The notes beneath the pieces were generated by a model. It searched no databases. It was not told the DNA's origin and worked only from the letters and a program-made list of their open reading frames with translations. Below are positions 1 to 6,797 of a DNA stretch of 64,000 nucleotides, piece after piece. Position 1 is the first letter of the stretch, and every line of letters starts with the position of its first letter. Source of the DNA: a bacterium (GTDB taxonomy: Bacteria > Bacillota_I > Bacilli_A > RF39 > UBA660); NCBI GenBank assembly GCA_019423565.1, contig JAHZBE010000007.1, positions 1-64,000 on the forward strand, in the 5' to 3' direction. The position numbers and the translations under genes were made by a program.

Positions 1-70
1 TCAACTAGGCTTCAAATAATTCTTTTTTAGTGTCTACTTTTTGTTGACAACTTCACGTGCATGTTATCTT

Positions 71-310
71 TTATTTTAAATTATTAATTTCTTCAATTGA
101 TAGACCTGTTGCTTTTGATATGTCTTCAAGTGACATATTCATTGATAATAAGTTTTTAGCAGTTTGTTTTATACCTTTATTTAATCCATGTTCTTCTGCA
201 TATTCTATTTCTGCTTGTTTCTTTTCTTCTTCTCTTTCTTTTTCATCATATAGTAATGATAATGCTTCATCTTCTGATAATTTGTCTAATCTTTTATATA
301 TTTTATCCAT
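71..310 (-). CDS. Nested C-terminal Rpn small protein (internal start), copy 1
   Basis: This is an in-frame ORF of 79 residues inside rpn copy 1, beginning MDKIYKRLDKL. Reading the minus strand, the ATG at 310 is preceded by AAAGGAG with an 8-base spacer, as good a ribosome site as any in the window although it lies inside coding sequence. The product would hold the acidic coiled segment and the variable TGLS tail without the nuclease domain. It matches the RpnS proteins reported from within rpn genes in E. coli, which antagonise the full-length toxin. Translation from this start is inferred from the sequence. Confidence 0.6.
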   Translation of the reverse strand: MDKIYKRLDKLSEDEALSLLYDEKEREEEKKQAEIEYAEEHGLNKGIKQTAKNLLSMNMSLEDISKATGLSIEEINNLK

Positions 311-922
311 AATTTTATCTCCTTTCGAGATTTCTTTTAATTTTTCTCTATTTGATTCTTTAAACATTAAGAAGATTTTTTCTCTTCTAGTTAACTCATC
401 ATTATTATAATATTTATTTTCTATATATTCAAGATCTATCTTATATTTTTCTAGTCCATAATCTTCTACATTTCCATCACTATCTTGAAACATATATTTT
501 CTTATTGACTTTTTTTCTCCTTTTAATTCTTCTCCTTCTTTATAACTTGTAAAACATATTTGAACTGTATTCTTTGGATTATAATGATTTACTATTTTAT
601 GTATATATTTATTATTCTTTTTATTTGATCCTGAATAATATCTTCTATCCATTTCTAAATTTATTACATTATCTCCTATACTTATTAATAAATCTGACTT
701 TTTATCTGTTTCAATTATATTCTCTCTTACATATTCACTATTTATTATTACTCCATTTTTCATTACTTCTTCTTTTGATATACCAATTACTAGTTCTATT
801 ATTTCTGCGAGTACTTCTTTTTCTTCTGTTAATACTGCTTTAAATACTGCATCAAATGTTCCTGGTATTACCTCTTTTTTTCTTAGTTCTGGATTATTTG
901 TATATCCTTTTATTGTAACCAA
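71..922 (-). CDS. Rpn family PD-(D/E)XK nuclease, copy 1
   Basis: A 283-residue protein of the Rpn (recombination-promoting nuclease / putative transposase) family. Residues 20-30 carry the family GTFDAVFKAVL block. The probable nuclease core is D77 in KKSDLLI followed by E90 and D92 in INLEMDR. The C-terminus is charged and coiled (residues 205-245), then a short helical tail with the TGLSIEEI pattern typical of these proteins. Members in E. coli are DNA endonucleases that raise RecA-independent recombination, and some act in phage defence. It follows a truncated paralogue on the same strand and has a near-identical copy at 5613-6473 with a different tail. An internal start at 310 is described separately. 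The family call is firm; the biological role here is inferred. Confidence 0.85.
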   Translation of the reverse strand: MVTIKGYTNNPELRKKEVIPGTFDAVFKAVLTEEKEVLAEIIELVIGISKEEVMKNGVIINSEYVRENIIETDKKSDLLISIGDNVINLEMDRRYYSGSNKKNNKYIHKIVNHYNPKNTVQICFTSYKEGEELKGEKKSIRKYMFQDSDGNVEDYGLEKYKIDLEYIENKYYNNDELTRREKIFLMFKESNREKLKEISKGDKIMDKIYKRLDKLSEDEALSLLYDEKEREEEKKQAEIEYAEEHGLNKGIKQTAKNLLSMNMSLEDISKATGLSIEEINNLK

Positions 923-943
923 AGTTCCTCCTTTATTATTTTT
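153..943. repeat. rpn duplication, repeat copy A
   Basis: This segment of about 791 bp matches 5704-6494 in the same orientation. By eye only four differences are visible, all near 190-280 at the tail end of the gene and all silent. Identity stops abruptly inside the codons after GIKQTAKN, so the two genes have unrelated-looking C-terminal tails. The pattern suggests recent duplication or gene conversion. Confidence 0.9.
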
Positions 944-1229
944 GGTCTTTTTTATTCATTACAATATTTATTGTATTATTATATACACTAATAAGTATAT
1001 CCGAGTCTTTATATTTTTTTACTTTTTCTGGATTTATTAGATCTTGACTATCTAAAAGAATTCCTCTTTCAATTATATCTTCTTTTGGTATTCCTGTGAC
1101 ACCATTTATTATTTCTGCAAGCATATCTTTATCATTTTCAAATAATGTCTTTAGGTTATGTTCTAAATTTGACAAAATAACATCTAATTTTTCTTCATCC
1201 AATACATAATTATCTTTAATTGTAACCAT
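936..1229 (-). pseudogene. Truncated Rpn-like N-terminal fragment
   Basis: This 97-residue ORF aligns with the first 95 or so residues of its full-length neighbour. It shares the MVTIK start, the LAEII..V.GI.KE block and the SDILISV strand. The position equivalent to catalytic E90 is Val (INIVMNKK) and the protein stops there. It ends 13 bases before the downstream rpn gene and has its own ribosome site. It may be a decayed paralogue or a retained catalytically dead N-domain. The sequence between its start and about 1350 resembles the flank upstream of the second rpn copy. Confidence 0.6.
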
Positions 1230-1347
1230 AATATCCTCCCTTATATTTATGATAAGAGTTATTTAATTTTTCCTCCTTTCTATTTTCTAAAAATAACCCT
1301 TTCATATGTTATATTCTCCGTTACAATTTACTTTTCCCCTAAATATT

Positions 1348-1376
1348 TAAAAAAATATGATTTTTTCATCATATTT
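1348..1376 (-). terminator. Intrinsic terminator of noc
   Basis: An A/T hairpin with a stem of about nine pairs (AAAAATATGA pairing across a short loop) lies directly after the noc stop codon. It ends in a T-run on the minus strand. Confidence 0.7.
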
Positions 1377-2363
1377 TTAATTTTCATTATCTACTTTTAT
1401 AACAAATTGATATAATCCATCAAAATCATATTCTTCTAATTTTGCTTCAAAGCCTAGTCCTTTTACTTCTTCTACTACTTTTTGAATTTTACTAATTACA
1501 TCATCTATATTGTTTTCTTTTTTAGCAATTGATAAAGATGGAACATTTATTATATCATTATCAAAATCACTAATTACTTCGATATCGTCATCATTTTCAT
1601 TATATTCTTTTATTGGATTACTACTAAATGTTGGTATTTTTTCTATTTCTTCCTCATTTTTGTAATCATTTGAAATGTTTGGAATATTATTAAAATCAAA
1701 TGTTTCTTCTATTCCTGTATTAGATAAATTAGGAATGTTAATAAATTCTTCTTCTCCATTTAATTTTCTATTAATTAAATCTTCTGTATCTCTAACATTT
1801 AATCTTTTTTCTATTATTTCATCTAATACTTCTTTTTGCTCTTCTTTATTATCTAATTTTAGTAAACTTCTTGCATGTCTTTCTGATATTTTATTATTTA
1901 AAAGAGCATCTTGAACTTTTTCATCTAGATTTAAAAGTCTTAACTTATTTGATACTGTTGATTGATTTTTACCCATTCTAGACGCTAATTGATCTTGTGT
2001 TAAATATCCTCTATCAAGCAATTTTTTATATGATTTTGCTTCTTCTATTGGTGATAAATCTTTTCTTTGGATATTTTCTACAATTGCTACTTCAGCAGAT
2101 TCATTATCATTTAAATCAATTATAACTGCTGGAACTTTAGTAAGTCCTGCAATATACGATGCTTTATATCTTCTTTCGCCCGCTATTATTTCATATTTAT
2201 CGCCAATTTTTCTTAAAACTAGAGGTTGTATTATTCCATGTTGTCTTATTGATTCAGCAAGTTCATTTAATCCTTGTTCATCAAATGAAAGTCTTGGTTG
2301 AAATCTATTTGGAATAATATCATCTAATGATATTTCAATTATTTCTCTTTCCCTTTCGTTCAT
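1377..2363 (-). CDS. noc: Noc-type ParB-family nucleoid occlusion protein
   Basis: A CTP-dependent DNA clamp of the ParB/Noc family, 328 residues. The N-terminal domain has PNRFQPR (18-24) and the GERRYKA nucleotide-binding motif (62-68). The helix-turn-helix region spans about 121-165. Its specificity positions read Q134, K140, N145 and R162, matching Noc (Q/K/K/R) and not Spo0J-type ParB (Arg, and Gly at the last position). Position next to rsmG also matches Bacillus noc. It lacks the amphipathic N-terminal membrane helix of Bacillus Noc. A long acidic linker (205-280) carries four IP-x-hydrophobic-S repeats before the C-terminal dimer domain. No parA gene is adjacent. The start has GGGAG five bases upstream. 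A perfect Noc-box lies at 27217-27232. Confidence 0.85.
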   Translation of the reverse strand: MNEREREIIEISLDDIIPNRFQPRLSFDEQGLNELAESIRQHGIIQPLVLRKIGDKYEIIAGERRYKASYIAGLTKVPAVIIDLNDNESAEVAIVENIQRKDLSPIEEAKSYKKLLDRGYLTQDQLASRMGKNQSTVSNKLRLLNLDEKVQDALLNNKISERHARSLLKLDNKEEQKEVLDEIIEKRLNVRDTEDLINRKLNGEEEFINIPNLSNTGIEETFDFNNIPNISNDYKNEEEIEKIPTFSSNPIKEYNENDDDIEVISDFDNDIINVPSLSIAKKENNIDDVISKIQKVVEEVKGLGFEAKLEEYDFDGLYQFVIKVDNEN

Positions 2364-2394
2364 AACTGCTCCCTACCTTTTATTCTTACTTATT

Positions 2395-2423
2395 ATTGTA
2401 CAATAAAAATCTATATTTTACAA
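2395..2423 (-). promoter_or_regulatory. Promoter of noc
   Basis: On the minus strand, TTGTAA and TACAAT are separated by 17 bases, about 30 bases upstream of the noc start codon. Confidence 0.65.
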
Positions 2424-2462
2424 TTGCTTTTTAGAAAAAAGTAATAAAATAAAAATAAGAAT

Positions 2463-2951
2463 TTATTTCAAATCTTGAACAAATTCTAATGCACTTTTAT
2501 CTAAATTTTCAAGTGTTGTGTTAATTATTGTATAATCATATTTATAGTTTTCTACATTTGCATCTGATGAGTTAGTATCTATTATTTTAAGTCCTTCTCT
2601 TTTTATTAGTAATGTTTTGGCAGAAAAATTATCTACTACTCTTTGTATTTCTTCTGGTTCTCTTATATGAATAAACATTATTTCATCATCTGAAAAATTA
2701 AATTTATTAATAGCTTCTTTTATTGAAACGAAAGACATATCGTTATAGTTTGTTGTTAATTTTTTTAAATCACTTAAAAATTTACGGTCTTTATCAGTTT
2801 TTGTACCTGTCCAGCCTATCAATTTTGCGATTTCTTTTACTTTATCTACTGATGAAAAATTATATACTTTAGCATATTTAGAAACATATTCTACAAATGT
2901 ATCTTTTCCACTTCCTCCTGTACCATTTATAACTATTATTTTCTTATTCAT
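2463..2951 (-). CDS. Small P-loop nucleoside/nucleotide kinase-like protein
   Basis: A 162-residue P-loop NTPase with Walker A GTGGSGKDT at residues 10-18. The layout resembles deoxynucleotide or adenylate-type kinases: a D/S-rich segment after the P-loop, a HIREPEE block near 95-101 where kinases place the LID arginine, and a C-terminal YDYTIINT strand typical of dNMP and dephospho-CoA kinase folds. The substrate cannot be read from the sequence. It lies between rsmG and noc on the same strand, and a GGGAG ribosome site supports the ATG. It could supply nucleotides or modify another small molecule. Confidence 0.6.
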   Translation of the reverse strand: MNKKIIVINGTGGSGKDTFVEYVSKYAKVYNFSSVDKVKEIAKLIGWTGTKTDKDRKFLSDLKKLTTNYNDMSFVSIKEAINKFNFSDDEIMFIHIREPEEIQRVVDNFSAKTLLIKREGLKIIDTNSSDANVENYKYDYTIINTTLENLDKSALEFVQDLK

Positions 2952-2983
2952 ATTAATACTCCCTTTACTATAATAATTATAAC

Positions 2984-3012
2984 AAAAAAATCCATATTAT
3001 AGTGGATTTTTT
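2984..3012 (-). terminator. Intrinsic terminator after rsmG
   Basis: AAAATCCA pairs with TGGATTTT and T-runs follow on either strand. The rsmG stop codon is inside the hairpin loop. It ends the mnmG-rsmG transcript. Confidence 0.8.
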
Positions 3013-3701
3013 TTGATTTTATCAAATACTCTTGGATATTTAATACTTGTCTTGTTTACTTTTTTTATCTTTATTAAGTTTCTAACAGATCCTTCTTTAG
3101 GTAAAAGAAATGATATTATTTCTTCTTTTTGCGCTCCTAATTTTTTTATTCCAGACTCTGCTTCTTCTATTTCCCCTTCTATATTTGCTTTCATTGGTAT
3201 AAAATAACCATTTTCTTTTACAAGAGGAATACATAGTTCATCTAATAAATTTAGTCTAGAAACTGCTCTTGAAGTAACTAAATCAAATTTTTCTCTATTT
3301 TCTTTAGCAAAATCTTCTATTCTAGAGTGTACCGTAGTAATATTTTTTAACTCTAACTCTTTTATAACCTCATTTAAAAACATAACTCTTTTATTTAATG
3401 CATCTACAAGTGTAATATCAATATTATCAAATACTATCTTTAGAACTATTCCAGGAAATCCTGCACCTGTTCCTGCATCGCAAACCTTAATTTTCTTATT
3501 TAAATCATATGCTTTTATTAATGTTAAACTATCATAAAAATGTTTTAAATAAACTTCTTCTTTATCTGTTATTCTAGTTAAATTTATTTTATTATTCCAC
3601 TCCATTAATAAATCATAATATTTATCTAATTTGTTTAGTTTTTCTTCTGTTATATCTATTCCAAGATTTTTTAGTGCTAAAACAAATTCATTCTTATTCA
3701 T
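2997..3701 (-). CDS. rsmG: 16S rRNA (guanine527-N7)-methyltransferase RsmG
   Basis: RsmG (GidB) methylates G527 of 16S rRNA with S-adenosylmethionine. The 234-residue protein has the family length. It carries MEWNNKINLTRI near residues 33-44, the SAM-binding loop CDAGTGAGFPGIVLK (about 94-108) and the TSRAVSRL motif. Its start overlaps the end of mnmG by 8 bases, the classical translationally coupled gidA-gidB pair. A hairpin terminator sits on its stop codon. Confidence 0.97.
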   Translation of the reverse strand: MNKNEFVLALKNLGIDITEEKLNKLDKYYDLLMEWNNKINLTRITDKEEVYLKHFYDSLTLIKAYDLNKKIKVCDAGTGAGFPGIVLKIVFDNIDITLVDALNKRVMFLNEVIKELELKNITTVHSRIEDFAKENREKFDLVTSRAVSRLNLLDELCIPLVKENGYFIPMKANIEGEIEEAESGIKKLGAQKEEIISFLLPKEGSVRNLIKIKKVNKTSIKYPRVFDKIKKNPL

Positions 3702-5511
3702 TAAAATACCTCTTCATATAAACAGATAAAATAGATACATCTGATGGATTTACTCCACTTATTCTAAGTGCTTGTCCAAAACTTTCTGGTCTTACTTCTT
3801 TTAGTTTTATTCTTGCTTCACTAGCTAAATTAGGAACTTTATCATAATCAATATCTTTAGGAATTTTTTTGTTCTCTAACTTTTTCATTTTTTCTGCTTC
3901 TTTTCTTGTTTTTCTAATATATCCTTCATATTTAATCATGATTTCTGCTTGTTCTAATTCTAGTTCATCATATTCTTTACTTAATTTATCTTTTACATCA
4001 TTAATTGATACTTCTGTTCTTTTTAAATAATCATATGCAGTAATATTTTTTTCATCTTTTATTTTTATATTCTTTAATTCTTCTATTATTAAATCTATAT
4101 TCTTTTCTTTTTCTTTTAATCTATTATATTGTTCATCACTAATTAAGCCTACTTCATAACCATGAGTTCTAAGTCTAATATCAGCATTATCATGTCTTAG
4201 TAATAAACGATATTCTGCTCTTGAAGTAAGCAATCTATATGGATCTTTTACACCTTTTGTTACTAAATCATCTATAAGTACACCAATGTATGATTCATCT
4301 CTTCCTAAGATTAATGGATCTTTTCCTTCTAGTTTTAATCCTGCATTTATTCCCGCGATTAATCCTTGTCCTGCTGCTTCTTCATAACCACTTGTACCAT
4401 TTATTTGTCCTGCAGTAAATAATCCATCTATTATTTTAGTTTCTAGACTTGGTTTTAAATCTCTTGAGTCTATAGCATCATATTCTATTGCATATGCATA
4501 TCTAAGTATTTTAGCATGTTCAAGTCCTGGTAAACTATGTACCATTTCTTCTTGTACATCATATGGCATACTTGTTGAAAAACCTTGAAGATATATATCA
4601 TCATAATATTTACTTTCTGGTTCTAAGAATAATTGGTGTCTTTCTTTATCTGCAAATCTTACTACTTTATCTTCTATAGATGGACAATATCTAGGTCCAG
4701 TTCCTAATTTTTCATAGAAACCACCATACATACTAGATTTACCTAAATTATCTCTAATAATTTTATGAGTTTCTTCTGTTGTATAAGTTAAATAACATGG
4801 TTCTTGGTTTTCCACAGTATAATAAGGTTTGTTATCAAATGAAAATGTATATAGTTTGTCATCTCCATCTTCTCTTTTAGTCTTTGAGAAATCTATTGTA
4901 CTTCTATCAATTCTAGGTGGAGTTCCTGTTTTAAGTCTAAGTATTTTAAATCCTAATTTTTCTAGATTTTCACTTAAGTATAAAGAAGGTCTTGTTCCTT
5001 TTGGTCCTGAAACTGTTCTTTTATCACCTACTAATATATTTGCCTTCATATAAGTTCCAGTTGTAAGAATTACAGCGTCACACATAATCTCTTTTCCTGT
5101 GGATAATCTGACACCTTTTATTTTATTATTTTCTACTATTAAATCTTCTACCAATTCCTCAATTATATCTATATTTTTATGTTCTTCTAATATTCTTAAC
5201 ATTTCTTTTGGATAAGTAATTTTGTCACCTTGCGCTCTAAGTGATCTAACAGCAGGTCCTTTACTACTATTTAAAAGTTTCATTTGAAGTAATGTTTTAT
5301 CTGCAACTTTACCCATGTATCCACCAAGTGCATCTATTTCTCTTACAACTATTCCTTTTGCAGAACCACCTATTGATGGATTACATGGCATCATCGCAAT
5401 TGTATCTTTTGAACCTGTAACAAGCAATGTTTTGTGACCTTTATTGGCAGAAGCAAGTGTTGCTTCACATCCGGCATGTCCTCCACCAACTACAATTATT
5501 TCATATTTCAT
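3694..5511 (-). CDS. mnmG: tRNA uridine-34 5-carboxymethylaminomethyl modification enzyme MnmG
   Basis: MnmG (GidA) is the FAD-binding partner of MnmE in making the cmnm5U34 wobble modification of tRNA. The start chosen gives MKYEIIVVGGGHAG with the dinucleotide-binding GGGHAG at residues 8-13 and an AAGAAGG site nine bases upstream. A GTG eight codons earlier has no ribosome site. At 605 residues it is near the usual 620-630. Family motifs include CNPSIGGSAKG, TGTPPR and the C-terminal ALRISGVNPSD. mnmE is about 5 kb away at 9380-10732. Confidence 0.97.
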   Translation of the reverse strand: MKYEIIVVGGGHAGCEATLASANKGHKTLLVTGSKDTIAMMPCNPSIGGSAKGIVVREIDALGGYMGKVADKTLLQMKLLNSSKGPAVRSLRAQGDKITYPKEMLRILEEHKNIDIIEELVEDLIVENNKIKGVRLSTGKEIMCDAVILTTGTYMKANILVGDKRTVSGPKGTRPSLYLSENLEKLGFKILRLKTGTPPRIDRSTIDFSKTKREDGDDKLYTFSFDNKPYYTVENQEPCYLTYTTEETHKIIRDNLGKSSMYGGFYEKLGTGPRYCPSIEDKVVRFADKERHQLFLEPESKYYDDIYLQGFSTSMPYDVQEEMVHSLPGLEHAKILRYAYAIEYDAIDSRDLKPSLETKIIDGLFTAGQINGTSGYEEAAGQGLIAGINAGLKLEGKDPLILGRDESYIGVLIDDLVTKGVKDPYRLLTSRAEYRLLLRHDNADIRLRTHGYEVGLISDEQYNRLKEKEKNIDLIIEELKNIKIKDEKNITAYDYLKRTEVSINDVKDKLSKEYDELELEQAEIMIKYEGYIRKTRKEAEKMKKLENKKIPKDIDYDKVPNLASEARIKLKEVRPESFGQALRISGVNPSDVSILSVYMKRYFNE

Positions 5512-5539
5512 TTTAATCAACCTTCTTTTTTGCACTTGT

Positions 5540-5568
5540 ATTATACTACAAGATTAAAAATTTCACAA
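5540..5568 (-). promoter_or_regulatory. Promoter of mnmG-rsmG
   Basis: On the minus strand TTGTGA and TATAAT are 17 bases apart. The -10 ends about 28 bases upstream of the chosen mnmG start. Confidence 0.75.
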
Positions 5569-5569
5569 T

Positions 5570-5605
5570 AAAAAAACAATTACAATATATTCTAATGTAA
5601 CTGTT
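5570..5605 (-). terminator. Intrinsic terminator of rpn copy 2
   Basis: Ten-base arms (AACAATTACA with TGTAACTGTT, one G-U pair) lie just after the rpn stop and are followed on the minus strand by seven T. Confidence 0.75.
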
Positions 5606-5612
5606 TAGTTTT

Positions 5613-5861
5613 TTATATATCTTCTTTTAGCTTTATAACTTCTTCTAAAGACAAACCTGTTATTTCTGCTACTACATCAATATTCATATTTCTCTCAAGC
5701 ATATTTTTAGCAGTTTGTTTTATACCTTTATTTAATCCATGCTCTTCTGCATATTCTATTTCTGCTTGTTTTTTTTCTTCTTCTCTTTCTTTTTCATCAT
5801 ATAATAATGATAATGCTTCATCTTCCGATAATTTGTCTAATCTTTTATATATTTTATCCAT
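5613..5861 (-). CDS. Nested C-terminal Rpn small protein (internal start), copy 2
   Basis: An 82-residue in-frame internal ORF with the same AAAGGAG, 8-base spacer and ATG as in copy 1. It would produce the acidic coiled segment plus the copy-2 tail. Because the tails differ, the two small proteins would be distinct. It is predicted from the ribosome site and the known behaviour of rpn genes; expression is not shown. Confidence 0.6.
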   Translation of the reverse strand: MDKIYKRLDKLSEDEALSLLYDEKEREEEKKQAEIEYAEEHGLNKGIKQTAKNMLERNMNIDVVAEITGLSLEEVIKLKEDI

Positions 5862-6473
5862 AATTTTATCTCCTTTCGAGATTTCTTTTAATTTTTCTCT
5901 ATTTGATTCTTTAAACATTAAGAAGATTTTTTCTCTTCTAGTTAACTCATCATTATTATAATATTTATTTTCTATATATTCAAGATCTATCTTATATTTT
6001 TCTAGTCCATAATCTTCTACATTTCCATCACTATCTTGAAACATATATTTTCTTATTGACTTTTTTTCTCCTTTTAATTCTTCTCCTTCTTTATAACTTG
6101 TAAAACATATTTGAACTGTATTCTTTGGATTATAATGATTTACTATTTTATGTATATATTTATTATTCTTTTTATTTGATCCTGAATAATATCTTCTATC
6201 CATTTCTAAATTTATTACATTATCTCCTATACTTATTAATAAATCTGACTTTTTATCTGTTTCAATTATATTCTCTCTTACATATTCACTATTTATTATT
6301 ACTCCATTTTTCATTACTTCTTCTTTTGATATACCAATTACTAGTTCTATTATTTCTGCGAGTACTTCTTTTTCTTCTGTTAATACTGCTTTAAATACTG
6401 CATCAAATGTTCCTGGTATTACCTCTTTTTTTCTTAGTTCTGGATTATTTGTATATCCTTTTATTGTAACCAA
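5613..6473 (-). CDS. Rpn family PD-(D/E)XK nuclease, copy 2
   Basis: A 286-residue paralogue of the gene at 71-922. Residues 1 to about 252 are identical to copy 1, including D77, E90 and D92 of the putative nuclease core. From GIKQTAKN onward the tail differs (MLERNMNIDVV versus LLSMNMSLEDI), although both keep a TGLSxEE helix pattern. It stands alone between mnmG and the metK riboswitch with its own terminator. The upstream flank resembles that of the 936-1229/71-922 pair, which suggests a segmental duplication in which the truncated gene was lost or gained. Function is inferred from the family. Confidence 0.85.
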   Translation of the reverse strand: MVTIKGYTNNPELRKKEVIPGTFDAVFKAVLTEEKEVLAEIIELVIGISKEEVMKNGVIINSEYVRENIIETDKKSDLLISIGDNVINLEMDRRYYSGSNKKNNKYIHKIVNHYNPKNTVQICFTSYKEGEELKGEKKSIRKYMFQDSDGNVEDYGLEKYKIDLEYIENKYYNNDELTRREKIFLMFKESNREKLKEISKGDKIMDKIYKRLDKLSEDEALSLLYDEKEREEEKKQAEIEYAEEHGLNKGIKQTAKNMLERNMNIDVVAEITGLSLEEVIKLKEDI

Positions 6474-6494
6474 AGTTCCTCCTTTATTATTTTT
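5704..6494. repeat. rpn duplication, repeat copy B
   Basis: Direct-repeat partner of 153-943. The identical region ends at a T-run just upstream of the ribosome site of the gene. Beyond it this copy continues directly into the flank that copy A carries only after the extra 97-codon ORF. Confidence 0.9.
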
Positions 6495-6607
6495 TGATAA
6501 GAGTTATTCAATTTTTCCTCCTCTCATAGAAATAACTCTTTCATATGTTATATTCTCCACATGTTATTACTTTTCCACTAAATATTAAAAATTTTTTAGT
6601 AAAAATA

Positions 6608-6636
6608 TTGTTAAAAAAAGATAATTAAGGTATAAT
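6608..6636 (+). promoter_or_regulatory. Promoter of the metK riboswitch transcript
   Basis: TTGTTA and TATAAT with a 17-base spacer place the transcript start just before the SAM-I aptamer. Confidence 0.75.
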
Positions 6637-6645
6637 TAGTTCAAC

Positions 6646-6770
6646 ATCTTATAAAGAGCGATGGAGGGACTAGCCCAATGAAATCGCACCAACCTATTAA
6701 ATTAGGTGGTAATGCTAGATTCTATAAGATAACTTTTTACACTCAAGAAAGTTATCTTGGGTGTTTTTTT
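6646..6770 (+). promoter_or_regulatory. SAM-I (S-box) riboswitch with terminator
   Basis: Aptamer at 6646-6730: P1 is ATCTTATA (6646-6653) with TATAAGAT (6723-6730), enclosing the conserved GATGGAGGGACTAGCCC and ACCAACCT..AGGTGG elements. The terminator is ACACTCAAG (6739-6747) with CTTGGGTGT (6756-6764) plus a T-run. AAGATAACTTT (6726-6736) can pair with AAAGTTATCTT (6748-6758), an antiterminator that would break both P1 and the terminator. SAM binding should therefore stop metK transcription. Confidence 0.93.
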
Positions 6771-6797
6771 ATTAGATGTAAAAAGGAGGAAATATAT

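Noticed and set aside
45..65. TTCACGTG core like a parS centre near the left edge
   Set aside because: Only the central eight bases match; the outer arms (CAAC and CATG) are neither consensus nor complementary.
574..843. Plus-strand ORF rich in Leu and Tyr resembling a membrane protein
   Set aside because: It is the antisense shadow of the rpn nuclease, recurs identically at 6125-6394 and has no ribosome site.
71..1229. A single rpn gene split by a frameshift
   Set aside because: The upstream ORF covers the same N-terminal domain as the downstream gene, so they are tandem paralogues.
1377..2363. Calling this gene parB/spo0J
   Set aside because: Recognition-helix residues (Q, K, N, R) and location next to rsmG fit Noc, and no parA gene adjoins it.
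71..6494. The rpn duplicates as an insertion sequence
   Set aside because: No terminal inverted repeats or target-site duplications were seen; the similarity is limited to the gene and its upstream flank.
6678..6797. N-terminal extension of MetK through the riboswitch
   Set aside because: The upstream frame runs through the S-box aptamer and terminator; the ATG at 6798 has a full ribosome site and starts at the family HPDK region.
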